Source of the DNA: Methylotenera_A sp046594915
GTDB taxonomy: Bacteria > Pseudomonadota > Gammaproteobacteria > Burkholderiales > Methylophilaceae
Direction: 5' to 3'
DNA: 64,000 bases
Assembly (NCBI GenBank): GCA_046594915.1
Contig: JBKJRC010000016.1
Span: forward strand, 1 to 64,000
Part shown: positions 8,323 to 17,040 of the stretch, piece by piece
Numbering within the stretch: the stretch's first letter is position 1
Layout: every line of letters begins with the position of its first letter
Position numbers and translations under genes: made by a program
The notes under the pieces: generated by a model
Told to the model about the DNA's origin: nothing
Databases searched by the model: none
What the model saw: only the letters and a program-made list of their open reading frames with translations

Positions 8323-9519
8323 ATGAAAACAAAATTAAGTTTAGCAGTAGCATCAGCTTTATTAGCTGTAGCTTCAAGCGCAAACGCTGGCATCATGATT
8401 CCAGCTGGCGATTGGACATTAGACATCGGTGGTGTGGTGAATACATACTACACATATACCAAAACAAGCGGTAACGATACCACTACATTAGGTTTGCAAA
8501 ATGAGGCTTTGGGTGGCGGTTCAGACCGTGATCGCAATACCAACATCACAACAGGTTTGTTACCTAACTACCTAAGCGTTTCTGGTAAAACTCGCCAAAA
8601 CGATTTAGATGTTGGTTTCACAATCAGCCTTAACCCAGGTTCTTCAACCCGTAATGCTGGTTTCCAAGGTGCTCAACAAGAAAACCGTCAAGCATTCTTA
8701 ACATTTGGCGACAAATCATGGGGTTCTATCAAGCTTGGTAAAGATTTAGGTATTTTCGCTTCTGACGCGATTTTGAACGACATGACATTGTTAGGTGTTG
8801 GTTCAGGCGCTGGTGCTTTAGCTGGTAACACAACTACTTTAGGTCGTATTGGTAACGGTTTTATTTATGCTGACTGGAAATCACAAGTCGCTTACTCATC
8901 ACCAAACTGGAACGGTTTTAGCTTCACAGCAGGTATTACACAAGCCTTTGCAACTGACGGTGGTGGCGGTCAAAACATTGCACGTGGTGGTAACCAACCA
9001 GCATTCGAAGCTAAAGCTTCATACGAATGGGCTGGCGACGTAGGCGGTAAAGTTTGGGTTTCTGGTATCAGCCAAAAAGTACAGTTTGAAAGAGCTTCTG
9101 GCTTTGGTTCAGACCGCGCAGACGCATATGACATCGGTGCAACCGTTAACCTAGCTGGTTTTGGTTTAACTGGTTACTACTACAATGGCGACGGCATTGG
9201 TCAAACATTGCAATTGTTAGGTGGTTATGATGCCAATGGTAATTCACGTGATTCAGATGGTTACTATGTACAAGGCACTTACACATTGCCAGGTGTAGGT
9301 ACTAAATTAGGCGTTTCATACGGCGAGTCTAATTTAGACTTTAACAACTCTGAAGGTGGTGGCGACGTTCAAGATAATATGTGGACAGTGGGTGCTTATC
9401 ACCCAATCACAAAACATCTAAACTTAGTGGCTGAATATTCAAGCCAAAAACACGAAGTTAGTGGTTTACGTGATGGTAAAGCAAAAACTATCGCTTTAGG
9501 CGCAATCTTATTCTTCTAG
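8323..9519 (+). CDS. Outer-membrane porin, Gram-negative type
   Basis: Trimeric beta-barrel porin for diffusion of small solutes. A clear signal peptide (MKTKLSLAVASALLAVASSANA, split here as MKTKLSLAVASAL and LAVASSANA) is cleaved near residue 22. The mature part has the amphipathic strands, the GSIKLGKD motif after the first strands and the terminal aromatic ILFF typical of outer-membrane insertion. I chose the ATG at 8323 because GGAG (8313-8316) sits six bases before it; the in-frame TTG at 8311 would overlap that site. Codon use is strongly biased towards a few codons and glycine GGT, suggesting high expression. It is followed by a strong terminator, so it is probably monocistronic. Confidence 0.9.
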   Translation: MKTKLSLAVASALLAVASSANAGIMIPAGDWTLDIGGVVNTYYTYTKTSGNDTTTLGLQNEALGGGSDRDRNTNITTGLLPNYLSVSGKTRQNDLDVGFTISLNPGSSTRNAGFQGAQQENRQAFLTFGDKSWGSIKLGKDLGIFASDAILNDMTLLGVGSGAGALAGNTTTLGRIGNGFIYADWKSQVAYSSPNWNGFSFTAGITQAFATDGGGGQNIARGGNQPAFEAKASYEWAGDVGGKVWVSGISQKVQFERASGFGSDRADAYDIGATVNLAGFGLTGYYYNGDGIGQTLQLLGGYDANGNSRDSDGYYVQGTYTLPGVGTKLGVSYGESNLDFNNSEGGGDVQDNMWTVGAYHPITKHLNLVAEYSSQKHEVSGLRDGKAKTIALGAILFF

Positions 9520-9578
9520 AGCTAAGTTAATCTCTTCTTGGGCAGGCTTTTACTGCTTAAGTTAGGTTTACCAATAAA

Positions 9579-9606
9579 AACGGCAACTTAGGTTGCCGTT
9601 TTTTTT
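9579..9606 (+). terminator. Rho-independent terminator of the porin gene
   Basis: Perfect 9-bp stem AACGGCAAC / GTTGCCGTT (9579-9587 with 9592-9600), TTAG loop, then a run of T through 9606. Confidence 0.93.
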
Positions 9607-9666
9607 AATCTATTAATTAGATTGGTGCCTTACGTGTTGAGGTATAAAAAGGTATGATAAAAGGCT

Positions 9667-9917
9667 ATGTACAGTAAAAGATTTTTATTAAATATTAGGT
9701 TAAGTAATCACGCCAAGACGCGTATGTTAGAGCGGAAAATCAGTAAGAGCTAATTTTAGATTTAATAGAAACTGGTACAACTCAATATAAAGATAATACC
9801 CACTTATGGATATTTAAATCCTATGCTAGCAGAAACGATAATCTAATCTGTATTGCTGCTGTGATTGAGTCTGTTATAGTTATCAAAACAGTCATGCATC
9901 ATTTTGAATTGGAGTAA
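9667..9917 (+). pseudogene. DUF4258 protein, frameshifted (toxin-like partner)
   Basis: Reading from ATG 9667 gives 28 residues containing SNHAKTRMLERKIS, then a stop at 9751. The remainder of a DUF4258 domain continues in the neighbouring frame from 9747: ELILDLIETGT, then THLWIFKSYA, then LICIAAVIESV and VIKTVMHHFELE, with stop at 9915-9917. One extra base in the AAGAG at 9745-9749 would restore a single frame of about 83 residues with the expected KISKELIL joint. The break therefore looks like a one-base deletion. Family members are small proteins commonly encoded next to DUF2283 proteins, and a toxin-like role has been proposed but is not settled. The second half ends two bases before the intact DUF2283 gene. 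Confidence 0.8.
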
Positions 9918-9919
9918 GA

Positions 9920-10120
9920 ATGAAAACACTTTATTATCCAGAAGATGATATTTTAGAGCTCATATTCAATGAAAAAGAAATTGTCCGGGAAACTTCACAA
10001 GATTGGAATGTGAATGTAAGCTACGCGGCTGATGGTAGTATTGTACAAATGGTGATTCTTGATGCGGTTGCGGCAGGCTTAATTCCATTTCATAGTGGCC
10101 AATCTAAAATCGCTGCTTAA
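9920..10120 (+). CDS. DUF2283 domain protein (antitoxin-like)
   Basis: 66-residue protein of the DUF2283 family, recognised by the start MKTLYYPEDDILELIF (tyrosine-aspartate pattern), the central NVSYAADGSIVQMVILDA and the C-terminal small-residue tail. GGAG at 9911-9914 is five bases from the ATG. Function is not established; DUF2283 genes are typically the second gene of DUF4258-DUF2283 pairs resembling toxin-antitoxin modules. Here the upstream partner is broken while this gene is intact, as expected if the putative toxin was lost first. It is followed 28 bases later by prmC. Confidence 0.85.
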   Translation: MKTLYYPEDDILELIFNEKEIVRETSQDWNVNVSYAADGSIVQMVILDAVAAGLIPFHSGQSKIAA

Positions 10121-10148
10121 ATCATTGATTAGGTAATTTAACCTAAAA

Positions 10149-11018
10149 ATGATTATTAGTGATGTACTAAAATGTGCAACCAATCAGATTGCAAAAACCA
10201 AACAGTTTAATAACGGCACCACCAAGTTTGAAGCGCAGCTTTTATTGCAGCATCTATTAAATGTCAATCGCGCATGGCTTATCGCACACCAGTTAGATAA
10301 CCTGCAAGACGAACTCTATAAAACATTTGAAACGTTACTGAATCGGCGTTTAAACGGCGAGCCTATTGCGTATATTTTAGGTTACCGTGAATTTTACGGT
10401 TTGCATCTAAAAGTGACATCTGATACTTTAATTCCAAGGCCAGACACAGAAACATTAGTAGAAGCGGCATTAGCAAAAATTGCTATTAATAGCGACTGTT
10501 GTGTTTTAGATCTTGGCACTGGCAGTGGTGCAATTGCACTTGCCATCGCAAATAACCGTCCGCAAGCAACAGTGGTGGGCGTAGATGCTTCACAGGCAGC
10601 TTTAACTATTGCCATTGATAATGCAATAAACTTAACCATTGAGAATGTTCAATTTACGCTAAGTAACTGGTTTAGTGCATTAAATAATCAAACTTTTGAT
10701 GTAATTGTCAGCAATCCACCCTATATTAAACAAGCCGATGCACATTTAAAACAGGGCGATTTACGCTTCGAGCCGATATCTGCGCTGGCATCGGGTGAGG
10801 ATGGTTTTGATGATATTCGCCACATCGTTAACCATTCGCCCAAATATTTAAAAAATAATGGCTGGCTGATGTTAGAACATGGTTATGATCAAGCGGATTA
10901 TGTTGCTGAATTATTGCTTAAAAATGGATTTAATCAGATTAGCCATATAAAAGATTTAGGCGACAATTTACGTGTGACGATTGCGTGCTATGCGCGGCTT
11001 GAGCCGCGCATAGTATAA
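10149..11018 (+). CDS. prmC: Release-factor glutamine N5-methyltransferase
   Basis: SAM-dependent methyltransferase that methylates the GGQ glutamine of peptide-chain release factors RF1 and RF2 in the cytoplasm. An N-terminal helical domain (about 1-85) binds the release factor. The SAM-binding motif DLGTGSGAIALA lies near residue 120 and the catalytic NPPY near residue 189, followed by the family sequence around EPISALASGEDGFDDIR. It has 289 residues. The usual neighbour prfA is not in this window. The gene ends seven bases before metX. Confidence 0.95.
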   Translation: MIISDVLKCATNQIAKTKQFNNGTTKFEAQLLLQHLLNVNRAWLIAHQLDNLQDELYKTFETLLNRRLNGEPIAYILGYREFYGLHLKVTSDTLIPRPDTETLVEAALAKIAINSDCCVLDLGTGSGAIALAIANNRPQATVVGVDASQAALTIAIDNAINLTIENVQFTLSNWFSALNNQTFDVIVSNPPYIKQADAHLKQGDLRFEPISALASGEDGFDDIRHIVNHSPKYLKNNGWLMLEHGYDQADYVAELLLKNGFNQISHIKDLGDNLRVTIACYARLEPRIV

Positions 11019-11025
11019 TCACGAA

Positions 11026-12165
11026 ATGTCAGAAAATAACGCTTTAATGCAGCAATCTGTCGGCATCGTTGCCGCTCAAACTGCGCACTTTACTACACCG
11101 CTGTTATTAAAAAGTGGCAAAGTGTTGCCGCAATTTGATCTGGTTTATGAAACTTATGGCACGCTGAATGCTGATAAAAGCAATGCAGTACTGATTTGCC
11201 ATGCGCTTTCTGGTAATCATCATGTAGCGGGAAAATATTCGCCGTCAGATAAAAATGCAGGTTGGTGGGATAATTTAATTGGTCCAAATAAGCCTTTAGA
11301 TACCAATAAATTTTTTGTGATTGGGTTGAATAATTTAGGCGGTTGTCATGGCAGTTCCGGCCCTTCTAGCATCGATTCTGCAACCAACAAACCATTTGGG
11401 GCCAGCTTTCCAATTGTAACTGTAGAAGATTGGGTTAATTCGCAGGCCATGTTGCTAGATTATCTAGGCATTACACAACTTGCCGCAATCTTGGGTGGTA
11501 GTTTAGGCGGCATGCAAGCGCTGCAATGGACGATTGCATGCCCAGAACGCGTTAGACATGCACTAATCATTGCATCTGCACCCAACCTAACGGCTCAAAA
11601 CATCGCATTTAACGAAGTGGCGCGCCAAGCGATTATGACTGACCCAGAATTTCATGATGGGCATTATTACGCGCACAATACCGTGCCGCACCGTGGTTTA
11701 CGCATTGCACGCATGCTGGGGCATATTACGTATTTAAGCGATGATGCGATGGGCGAAAAATTCGGCCGCAAATTAAAAGACACCATTAAGTACAGTTTCG
11801 ATGTGGAATTCGAAATGGAATCGTATCTGCGTTATCAAGGCGATAAATTTGCAGGCGAATTTGATGCGAATACATATTTGCGCATGACGCGTGCGCTAGA
11901 TTATTACGACCCTGCACATACATTTAATGATGATTTAAGCGCCGCTTTAAAAGTGGTTAAAGCGCAATTTTTAGTGGTTTCGTTCACCAGCGATTGGCGT
12001 TTTTCACCCGCACGCTCACGCGAAATTGTCAAAGCGCTGCTGGATAACGAATTGACTGTCAGTTACGCAGAGGTGACAGCCGCACATGGTCACGATGCCT
12101 TTTTAATGCCCGATGCGCATTATCATGCTATTTTACGCAGTTATTTTGCAAAAATTGAGGTGTAA
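11026..12165 (+). CDS. metX: Homoserine O-acyltransferase MetX
   Basis: Alpha/beta-hydrolase-fold enzyme that acylates the hydroxyl of homoserine at the start of methionine synthesis. The nucleophile elbow GGSLGGMQALQW places the catalytic Ser near residue 158. The Asp lies in SFTSDWRFSP and the His in AAHGHDAFL. It has 379 residues, within the MetX family. Whether acetyl-CoA or succinyl-CoA is used cannot be read safely from the fold; many proteobacterial MetX enzymes paired with MetW use succinyl-CoA. metW follows three bases later and the pair is a conserved module. Confidence 0.94.
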   Translation: MSENNALMQQSVGIVAAQTAHFTTPLLLKSGKVLPQFDLVYETYGTLNADKSNAVLICHALSGNHHVAGKYSPSDKNAGWWDNLIGPNKPLDTNKFFVIGLNNLGGCHGSSGPSSIDSATNKPFGASFPIVTVEDWVNSQAMLLDYLGITQLAAILGGSLGGMQALQWTIACPERVRHALIIASAPNLTAQNIAFNEVARQAIMTDPEFHDGHYYAHNTVPHRGLRIARMLGHITYLSDDAMGEKFGRKLKDTIKYSFDVEFEMESYLRYQGDKFAGEFDANTYLRMTRALDYYDPAHTFNDDLSAALKVVKAQFLVVSFTSDWRFSPARSREIVKALLDNELTVSYAEVTAAHGHDAFLMPDAHYHAILRSYFAKIEV

Positions 12166-12168
12166 AAT

Positions 12169-12798
12169 ATGTTAACTACCTCTCAACATAATGTAAATAA
12201 TACAAATTTAATGACGCAATATCGGCAAGATTTTGCCATTATTGCGGGTTGGATTGGTTTTGGTTCTAAGGTGCTGGATTTAGGCTGTGGCGATGGCAGT
12301 TTGTTGCAATTTTTAAGCAGCAGCCTAGAAACCAAAGGCTACGGCGTCGAAAAAGATGATGCAAATTGGTTAGCCTGTTTGCAAAATGGCACAAACGTGA
12401 TTCAAATGGACTTGGAAGCGGGTTTGTCGGGATTTGAAGATCAGTCATTCGATACGGTTATTCTCTCGCAAACCCTGCAAGCCATGCATAATACCGAAGA
12501 AATTGTGCATGAAATGCTGCGTGTTGGGCGAGAAATCATTGTCACTTTTCCTAATTTTGGCTATTGGCGCAACCGCTTGCAAATTACTGCAGGCAATATG
12601 CCCGTATCTAAAAGCCTGCCTTACGAGTGGTTTAATACACCAAACGTGCATCTTTGCACCATTAACGATTTTGACCAATTTTGTAAAAATCACAAAATTT
12701 CTATCATAGAACGTAAAGTCATCACTGATGCACAAGAAGTCAGTTTTATGCCCAACTTATTGGGCAACTTAGCCATGTACCGTTTAAAAACTAGCTAA
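12169..12798 (+). CDS. metW: Methionine biosynthesis protein MetW
   Basis: Methyltransferase-fold protein that works with MetX and is required for its activity in several proteobacteria. The SAM-type motif LDLGCGDGSLLQFL lies near residues 36-49, and the family signature VTFPNFGYWRNR near residues 125-136 is intact. It has 209 residues, the normal length, and a short variable N-terminal extension. It follows metX by three bases and ends before a hairpin. Confidence 0.94.
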   Translation: MLTTSQHNVNNTNLMTQYRQDFAIIAGWIGFGSKVLDLGCGDGSLLQFLSSSLETKGYGVEKDDANWLACLQNGTNVIQMDLEAGLSGFEDQSFDTVILSQTLQAMHNTEEIVHEMLRVGREIIVTFPNFGYWRNRLQITAGNMPVSKSLPYEWFNTPNVHLCTINDFDQFCKNHKISIIERKVITDAQEVSFMPNLLGNLAMYRLKTS

Positions 12799-12815
12799 CA
12801 ATACAATAATTTTCT

Positions 12816-12850
12816 GCAAGGACTTGCCTGTAACAATGCAAGCCCCTTGC
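12816..12850. terminator. Possible bidirectional terminator between metW and the DUF481 gene
   Basis: GCAAGG-A-CTTGC pairs with GCAAG-CC-CCTTGC around a 10-base loop, giving an 11-bp stem with one small internal bulge. It lies between convergent genes. There is no clean T tract, so it may be only part of a termination region. Confidence 0.45.
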
Positions 12851-12879
12851 TTCACTTATCAGCGTCATTGTGTTGCTAT

Positions 12880-13905
12880 TTACCAGCCATAACCTAAGCT
12901 AAACAACAGCGTTTTGTCTAATTTTCGCCTATTTGCCACTGGTTGATTGTTGTAATCGAGATTGATTTGCGTTGAAGCATTCAAATTTTTTGCAATGGGC
13001 ACGCGCAAGCCTGTTTTTGAAAATACTAAAGTATTGGCAATATCTTCCAAGCCAAATAACACTTCATGCTGATGAAAAAATTGTACATTACCAGAAAGTA
13101 GTTTTTGATCGTATCGCAGCGCCCATCGACCACTCGCATAACCATCATCTTCAGCCATGGCATAATTCACATCAACATAGTTAATGCCGCCTTCAATTGC
13201 TAGATTCAGGTCATCTTGTTCGTAAATTTGATAACCGTTACCCACGCCAGCTGTGGCACGTAAATCAATATCTCTAAATTTATCGTTTTCCAACGTTGTA
13301 TTGGCATACAAATACCATTTTTTAGATAAAAAATGGTCATATTTCATATAGCCTCTACTGTTATATTCCGTATCAACATCATTACTTTGTGCACGATTCA
13401 CTATGGCGCCAATGGTAAATCTGTTGTCTTTTGTCCTTGCAATCGCCTCGCCATCTGCACGGATTAAACTGGTGTCTGTATTGCCCTGTGTGATTGCGCC
13501 ACCAATATTTACTTGGCCAGACCAAGCCACGCCAACACCTGAAACCTCTGCGCTAGGATTAATATAACGCAACTCTTTTAAATCGATGTCTGCTTTCGCG
13601 TTTAAATGATTGATTTTAATTTTTGCGCGTCCAGGTTCTGATTGCTCAATCACCCCAGTAAAACTAGACTGATCGGCCAAAACCACTTTGACGGGCGTTG
13701 TAGAATTTAAACTAGCAATTTCGGACCAGGCTATGCTGATGTCTCCCGCGTAGCGGGTATTAATAATGAGTTTATCTGTTTCTTTTTTGATGATTGTGCC
13801 TGTTAATATATCGCCGTTTTTTAGCTTTATTTCATCTGCGGCTGCAATATGGTTAACCATTGCGGTGATTAGAATAATGGGGAATAGTTGCTTTGCCAAA
13901 GGCAT
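12880..13905 (-). CDS. DUF481 outer-membrane beta-barrel protein (YdiY-like)
   Basis: Predicted exported outer-membrane protein. A signal peptide ends near residue 22 (HIAA|ADE). Residues 23-115 carry two SH3-like repeats of the type found before DUF481 domains (IKLKNGDILTGTI, and VVLADQSSFTGVI). Residues about 130-341 form a DUF481 barrel, with alternating strands and a C-terminal aromatic (LGYGW). It has 341 residues. The role of the family is unknown. It is transcribed convergently with metW and divergently from the AmpG-like gene, so it is probably a single-gene unit. Confidence 0.85.
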   Translation of the reverse strand: MPLAKQLFPIILITAMVNHIAAADEIKLKNGDILTGTIIKKETDKLIINTRYAGDISIAWSEIASLNSTTPVKVVLADQSSFTGVIEQSEPGRAKIKINHLNAKADIDLKELRYINPSAEVSGVGVAWSGQVNIGGAITQGNTDTSLIRADGEAIARTKDNRFTIGAIVNRAQSNDVDTEYNSRGYMKYDHFLSKKWYLYANTTLENDKFRDIDLRATAGVGNGYQIYEQDDLNLAIEGGINYVDVNYAMAEDDGYASGRWALRYDQKLLSGNVQFFHQHEVLFGLEDIANTLVFSKTGLRVPIAKNLNASTQINLDYNNQPVANRRKLDKTLLFSLGYGW

Positions 13906-14170
13906 GCGCGCTCCTTAATTTTTTAAATCCGATATTTCCTCCCGCCAGCTAAATACAAACATTGAACAAAAACAATTGAACGTACTAGACAACGAAAAAT
14001 TCGATTCATTGGGTAATAGAAAACGTTTAATAAAAGCTATTTAATTAAACACGTATTAAACTTGATGCCCATATCTTATAAAAGTTCGTAAAAAGTTTGC
14101 CTGATCGCGAACAACTTTGATATTAACAATGTGATACTGTTAACAACTGCTTTAACTCCCCTTTTTTAAA

Positions 14171-15412
14171 ATGAATAATCAATTAAAAGATGTTATCTTT
14201 AATAAACGCATGCTGATCTGCATTTTTACGGGATTCAGCTCTGGCTTACCACTGTATATTCTCATCGGCTTATTGCCTGCATGGTTGCGCTCTGAAGGCG
14301 TAGACTTAAAATCAATTGGTTTATTTGCGTTAATTAGTTTGCCATTTACATGGAAATTTTTGTGGGCGCCGCTGTTCGATCGTTACATTCCACCGCTAGG
14401 CCGCAGGCGTGGCTGGATGTTAATATCACAAGTGTTATTGCTAGTTTCAATTCCTGTTTTTGGCGCGTTTAACCCGCAATTAGACATTTGGACCATCGCT
14501 TACCTTGCCGCTACCGTTGCATTTTTTAGCGCGTGCCAAGATATCGTGCTAGATGCTTATCGACGCGAAATATTGGCGGATATTGAGTTAGGTTTAGGCA
14601 ATGTGATTCATGTCAATGCTTACAAAATTGCAGGCTTAATACCTGGCTCGTTATCCCTAATATTGGCGGATCATATGCCGTGGCATAGCGTTTTTTTAAT
14701 TACTGCACTATTTATGCTGCCCGGCCTTTTAATGACGATTTTTGTAAAAGAACCACCACTTAAATTGGGCGCACCTAAAACCTTAAAAGCCGCAGTTATT
14801 GAGCCATTTCACGAGTTTATTAATCGCAATGGATTAAAAACCGCGTTATTCATATTGGGCTTTATTTTTTTGTATAAACTAGGTGACAGCATGGCGACAG
14901 CTTTAGCAACGCCATTTTATTTAGACATGGGTTACTCTAAAACCGAGATAGGCTTAATCGCAAAAAACGCAGGCTTGTGGCCTAGTGTGATTGGCGGATT
15001 ATTGGGCGGCTTCTGGATGCTAAAACTTGGTATCAATCGTTCGCTGTGGATATTTGGTTTCATCCAAATGGTCGCGATTTTAGGCTTTGCCTGGCTGGCC
15101 TTGGTTGGCCACAATTTATTAGTTCTAGGCATTGTGATTGGCTTTGAAGCATTTGGCGTCGGTTTGGGCACCGCAGCCTTTGTGGCTTACATCGCACAAA
15201 CCACACATCCGCTGTACACCGCCACCCAGTTTGCCTTATTTACCAGCTTAGCCGCGGTTCCTCGCACCGTTGCCAATGCTGGCACAGGTTTTATGGTAGA
15301 AAATTTAGGCTGGTTTAATTTTTTTATTGTATGTTTTGTACTGGCGATTCCAGGCATGCTGTTATTGATTAAAATTGCGCCCTGGCATGAAGAAGGCGTG
15401 ATTGCAAACTGA
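14171..15412 (+). CDS. ampG: AmpG-like muropeptide permease (MFS)
   Basis: Major-facilitator inner-membrane protein of the AmpG family, which imports GlcNAc-anhydroMurNAc (peptides) for wall recycling. The family pattern is visible: FTGFSSGLPLYIL near residue 17, LPFTWKFLWAPLFDRY near residue 56, GRRRGWM, and AFFSACQDIVLDAYRRE. About 12 membrane helices are apparent in 413 residues, a short AmpG compared with E. coli (491). The import role is inferred from the family; the mpl ligase for recycled peptide is also in this window at 54863-56266. It stands alone, divergent from the DUF481 gene across a 265-base gap. Confidence 0.85.
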   Translation: MNNQLKDVIFNKRMLICIFTGFSSGLPLYILIGLLPAWLRSEGVDLKSIGLFALISLPFTWKFLWAPLFDRYIPPLGRRRGWMLISQVLLLVSIPVFGAFNPQLDIWTIAYLAATVAFFSACQDIVLDAYRREILADIELGLGNVIHVNAYKIAGLIPGSLSLILADHMPWHSVFLITALFMLPGLLMTIFVKEPPLKLGAPKTLKAAVIEPFHEFINRNGLKTALFILGFIFLYKLGDSMATALATPFYLDMGYSKTEIGLIAKNAGLWPSVIGGLLGGFWMLKLGINRSLWIFGFIQMVAILGFAWLALVGHNLLVLGIVIGFEAFGVGLGTAAFVAYIAQTTHPLYTATQFALFTSLAAVPRTVANAGTGFMVENLGWFNFFIVCFVLAIPGMLLLIKIAPWHEEGVIAN

Positions 15413-15470
15413 ATTTACTTGTAAGGCATTAAAATTAAACACGACTAACTTCTAATTCAAAGGAGTTAAC

Positions 15471-16241
15471 ATGCGTTTAATCAGTAAAATCATAGTCGCT
15501 TTTAGTCTTATTAACTTATCTGCGCCAAGCATCGCCGCTGAATGCTCTGCCAAAAGCGCTGCGGCAACCGTGCCATTATTAGAGTTATACACATCCGAAG
15601 GTTGTAGTAGCTGCCCACCTGCGGACAAATGGTTGAGTAATTTAAAGACTGATTCAACACAATTAATTCCTTTGGCTTTTCATGTCGATTATTGGGATTA
15701 CATCGGCTGGAAAGATCGGTTTTCTAAAGCGGAATACTCAAACCGCCAACGCAAAGTTGCCGCATTTAATAGCGCAGGCTTTGTGTATACGCCGCAATTT
15801 GTGATGAACGGCCGCGATTTTAAAGGCGCAGATAGCTCACGCCTAAATAATATCGTGAGCACTAGCCAAAAATTGGCTTCGCGTGCTAATTTGAGTTTAG
15901 ACGCAGTTACTCAAGCCAATGGTGAAATTGTGTTAAAAGTTGGCGTGCAGGCAGTGCGGCCAAGCGATATTAAAAACAGTGATATTTTTGTGGCGATTTA
16001 TGAAAACAAGTTGGTGAGCAAAGTAAATGCTGGTGAAAACTCTGGCCGCGAATTAAAGCATGATTATGTAGTGCGCGAGTTTTTTGGGGCGTATCAAATC
16101 AACAATCAAAATGAATTTACTAAAAACTTTACACTGAAACCTGAGTGGAAAAGCCGCGATGCAGGGGCTGTAATTTTTGTGCAGAATAGTCAAACTGGCG
16201 AGATATTACAAAGCTTAGCTTTGCCGTTTTGTAAAAGCTAA
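15471..16241 (+). CDS. Secreted DUF1223 thioredoxin-like protein
   Basis: Exported protein with a signal peptide (cleavage near SIAA|ECS, residue 24) and a thioredoxin-like DUF1223 domain. The motif YTSEGCSSCPPAD carries a CxxC near residue 45, followed by HVDYWDYIGWKDRFS and the TPQFVMNGR loop. It has 256 residues. The biochemical function of DUF1223 is not established; a periplasmic redox or metal-related role is plausible from the fold. A good ribosome-binding site (AAGGAG, seven to eight bases from the ATG) supports the start. The gene converges on the bufferin operon, ending 28 bases from the bufC stop. Confidence 0.88.
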   Translation: MRLISKIIVAFSLINLSAPSIAAECSAKSAAATVPLLELYTSEGCSSCPPADKWLSNLKTDSTQLIPLAFHVDYWDYIGWKDRFSKAEYSNRQRKVAAFNSAGFVYTPQFVMNGRDFKGADSSRLNNIVSTSQKLASRANLSLDAVTQANGEIVLKVGVQAVRPSDIKNSDIFVAIYENKLVSKVNAGENSGRELKHDYVVREFFGAYQINNQNEFTKNFTLKPEWKSRDAGAVIFVQNSQTGEILQSLALPFCKS

Positions 16242-16269
16242 AATAGCTTAATAACAATTAGTTTAATAA

Positions 16270-17040
16270 TTAAGCCACTTTAGTCATTAGCCCTTCGCTA
16301 AGCCAGCCTGATAAATATTGGGCGGCTTGCATCGTGGCAGCTTCTTCGGATAAACCCTGTTGTAATTGCTCGCAAAGCTCACTAAAACTTGCGCCCGCAA
16401 TCATTTGTTTTAAAGCGCTAAGCTCAGCCGTATCGATTGAGCGAAAAAATGAACTCCACTCTTGCCGCCAAACAATGCAGGGCATGTTAATTTTAACGGC
16501 TTTCGGCGGCGCTTCGTCAGCATCTAAGGCTTGCCACACCTTTAACACGTTGTATTTTATTGGCAATAATTGTATGGATGGCTGAAATGCAAAACGTAAA
16601 TCGGCCCAATTTTCTGGCGGAATTGCCGCTAAATCTGGCAAGCCTAATATCGGCGTATCTTCTGCGTCAAATGCCAAACCTAACGCCCACTCAAAACTAG
16701 CCATTTCTGCCGCAATAGGATGTTGCCGCAACGTTTTAGTTAAGTGCACAGGCATTTTATCGCCAACCCAACGCATATTGCGAAAGGTTGACGGGTAAAC
16801 GTCAATATAGGTACGCGCAGTGCTGTTAAATAAATCATCACCCAGCCATTTTTTTAAATTAGGATACACACAGCTCAATGCCTCAATAATTCGCAAGCGG
16901 TAAGCGTCGTAATATATGCCAAGGCGTTTTTTGGCGCCTACTTTTTTGTCGTTGATAATGCGCGCTTTAAAAGACGCGCCTTTTACATCATCATACAAAT
17001 AGGCTTGAAAATCAGTTTGCAGTTGAGCTAAATGACTCAT
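16270..17040 (-). CDS. bufC: BufC/HvfC-type partner protein (DUF2063 domain)
   Basis: Protein of the DUF2063 (HvfC/BufC) family that works with a DUF692/MNIO enzyme to modify a cysteine-containing precursor peptide. The N-terminal helical DUF2063 region (about 5-95) shows the family pattern LGIYYDAYRLRIIEALSCVYPNLKKWLG and DVYPSTFRNMRWVGD. A second, variable domain covers about 115-256. It follows bufB directly, with no intervening base (17041/17040). Its proposed job is to recognise the precursor leader and present it to BufB; that is family knowledge, not visible here. Assignment rests on family pattern plus the bufA-bufB-bufC order. Confidence 0.88.
   Translation of the reverse strand: MSHLAQLQTDFQAYLYDDVKGASFKARIINDKKVGAKKRLGIYYDAYRLRIIEALSCVYPNLKKWLGDDLFNSTARTYIDVYPSTFRNMRWVGDKMPVHLTKTLRQHPIAAEMASFEWALGLAFDAEDTPILGLPDLAAIPPENWADLRFAFQPSIQLLPIKYNVLKVWQALDADEAPPKAVKINMPCIVWRQEWSSFFRSIDTAELSALKQMIAGASFSELCEQLQQGLSEEAATMQAAQYLSGWLSEGLMTKVA

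Noticed and set aside
9667..9917. Programmed frameshifting in the DUF4258 gene
   Set aside because: No slippery heptamer or downstream stem is visible at the junction, so a simple one-base deletion is the better explanation.
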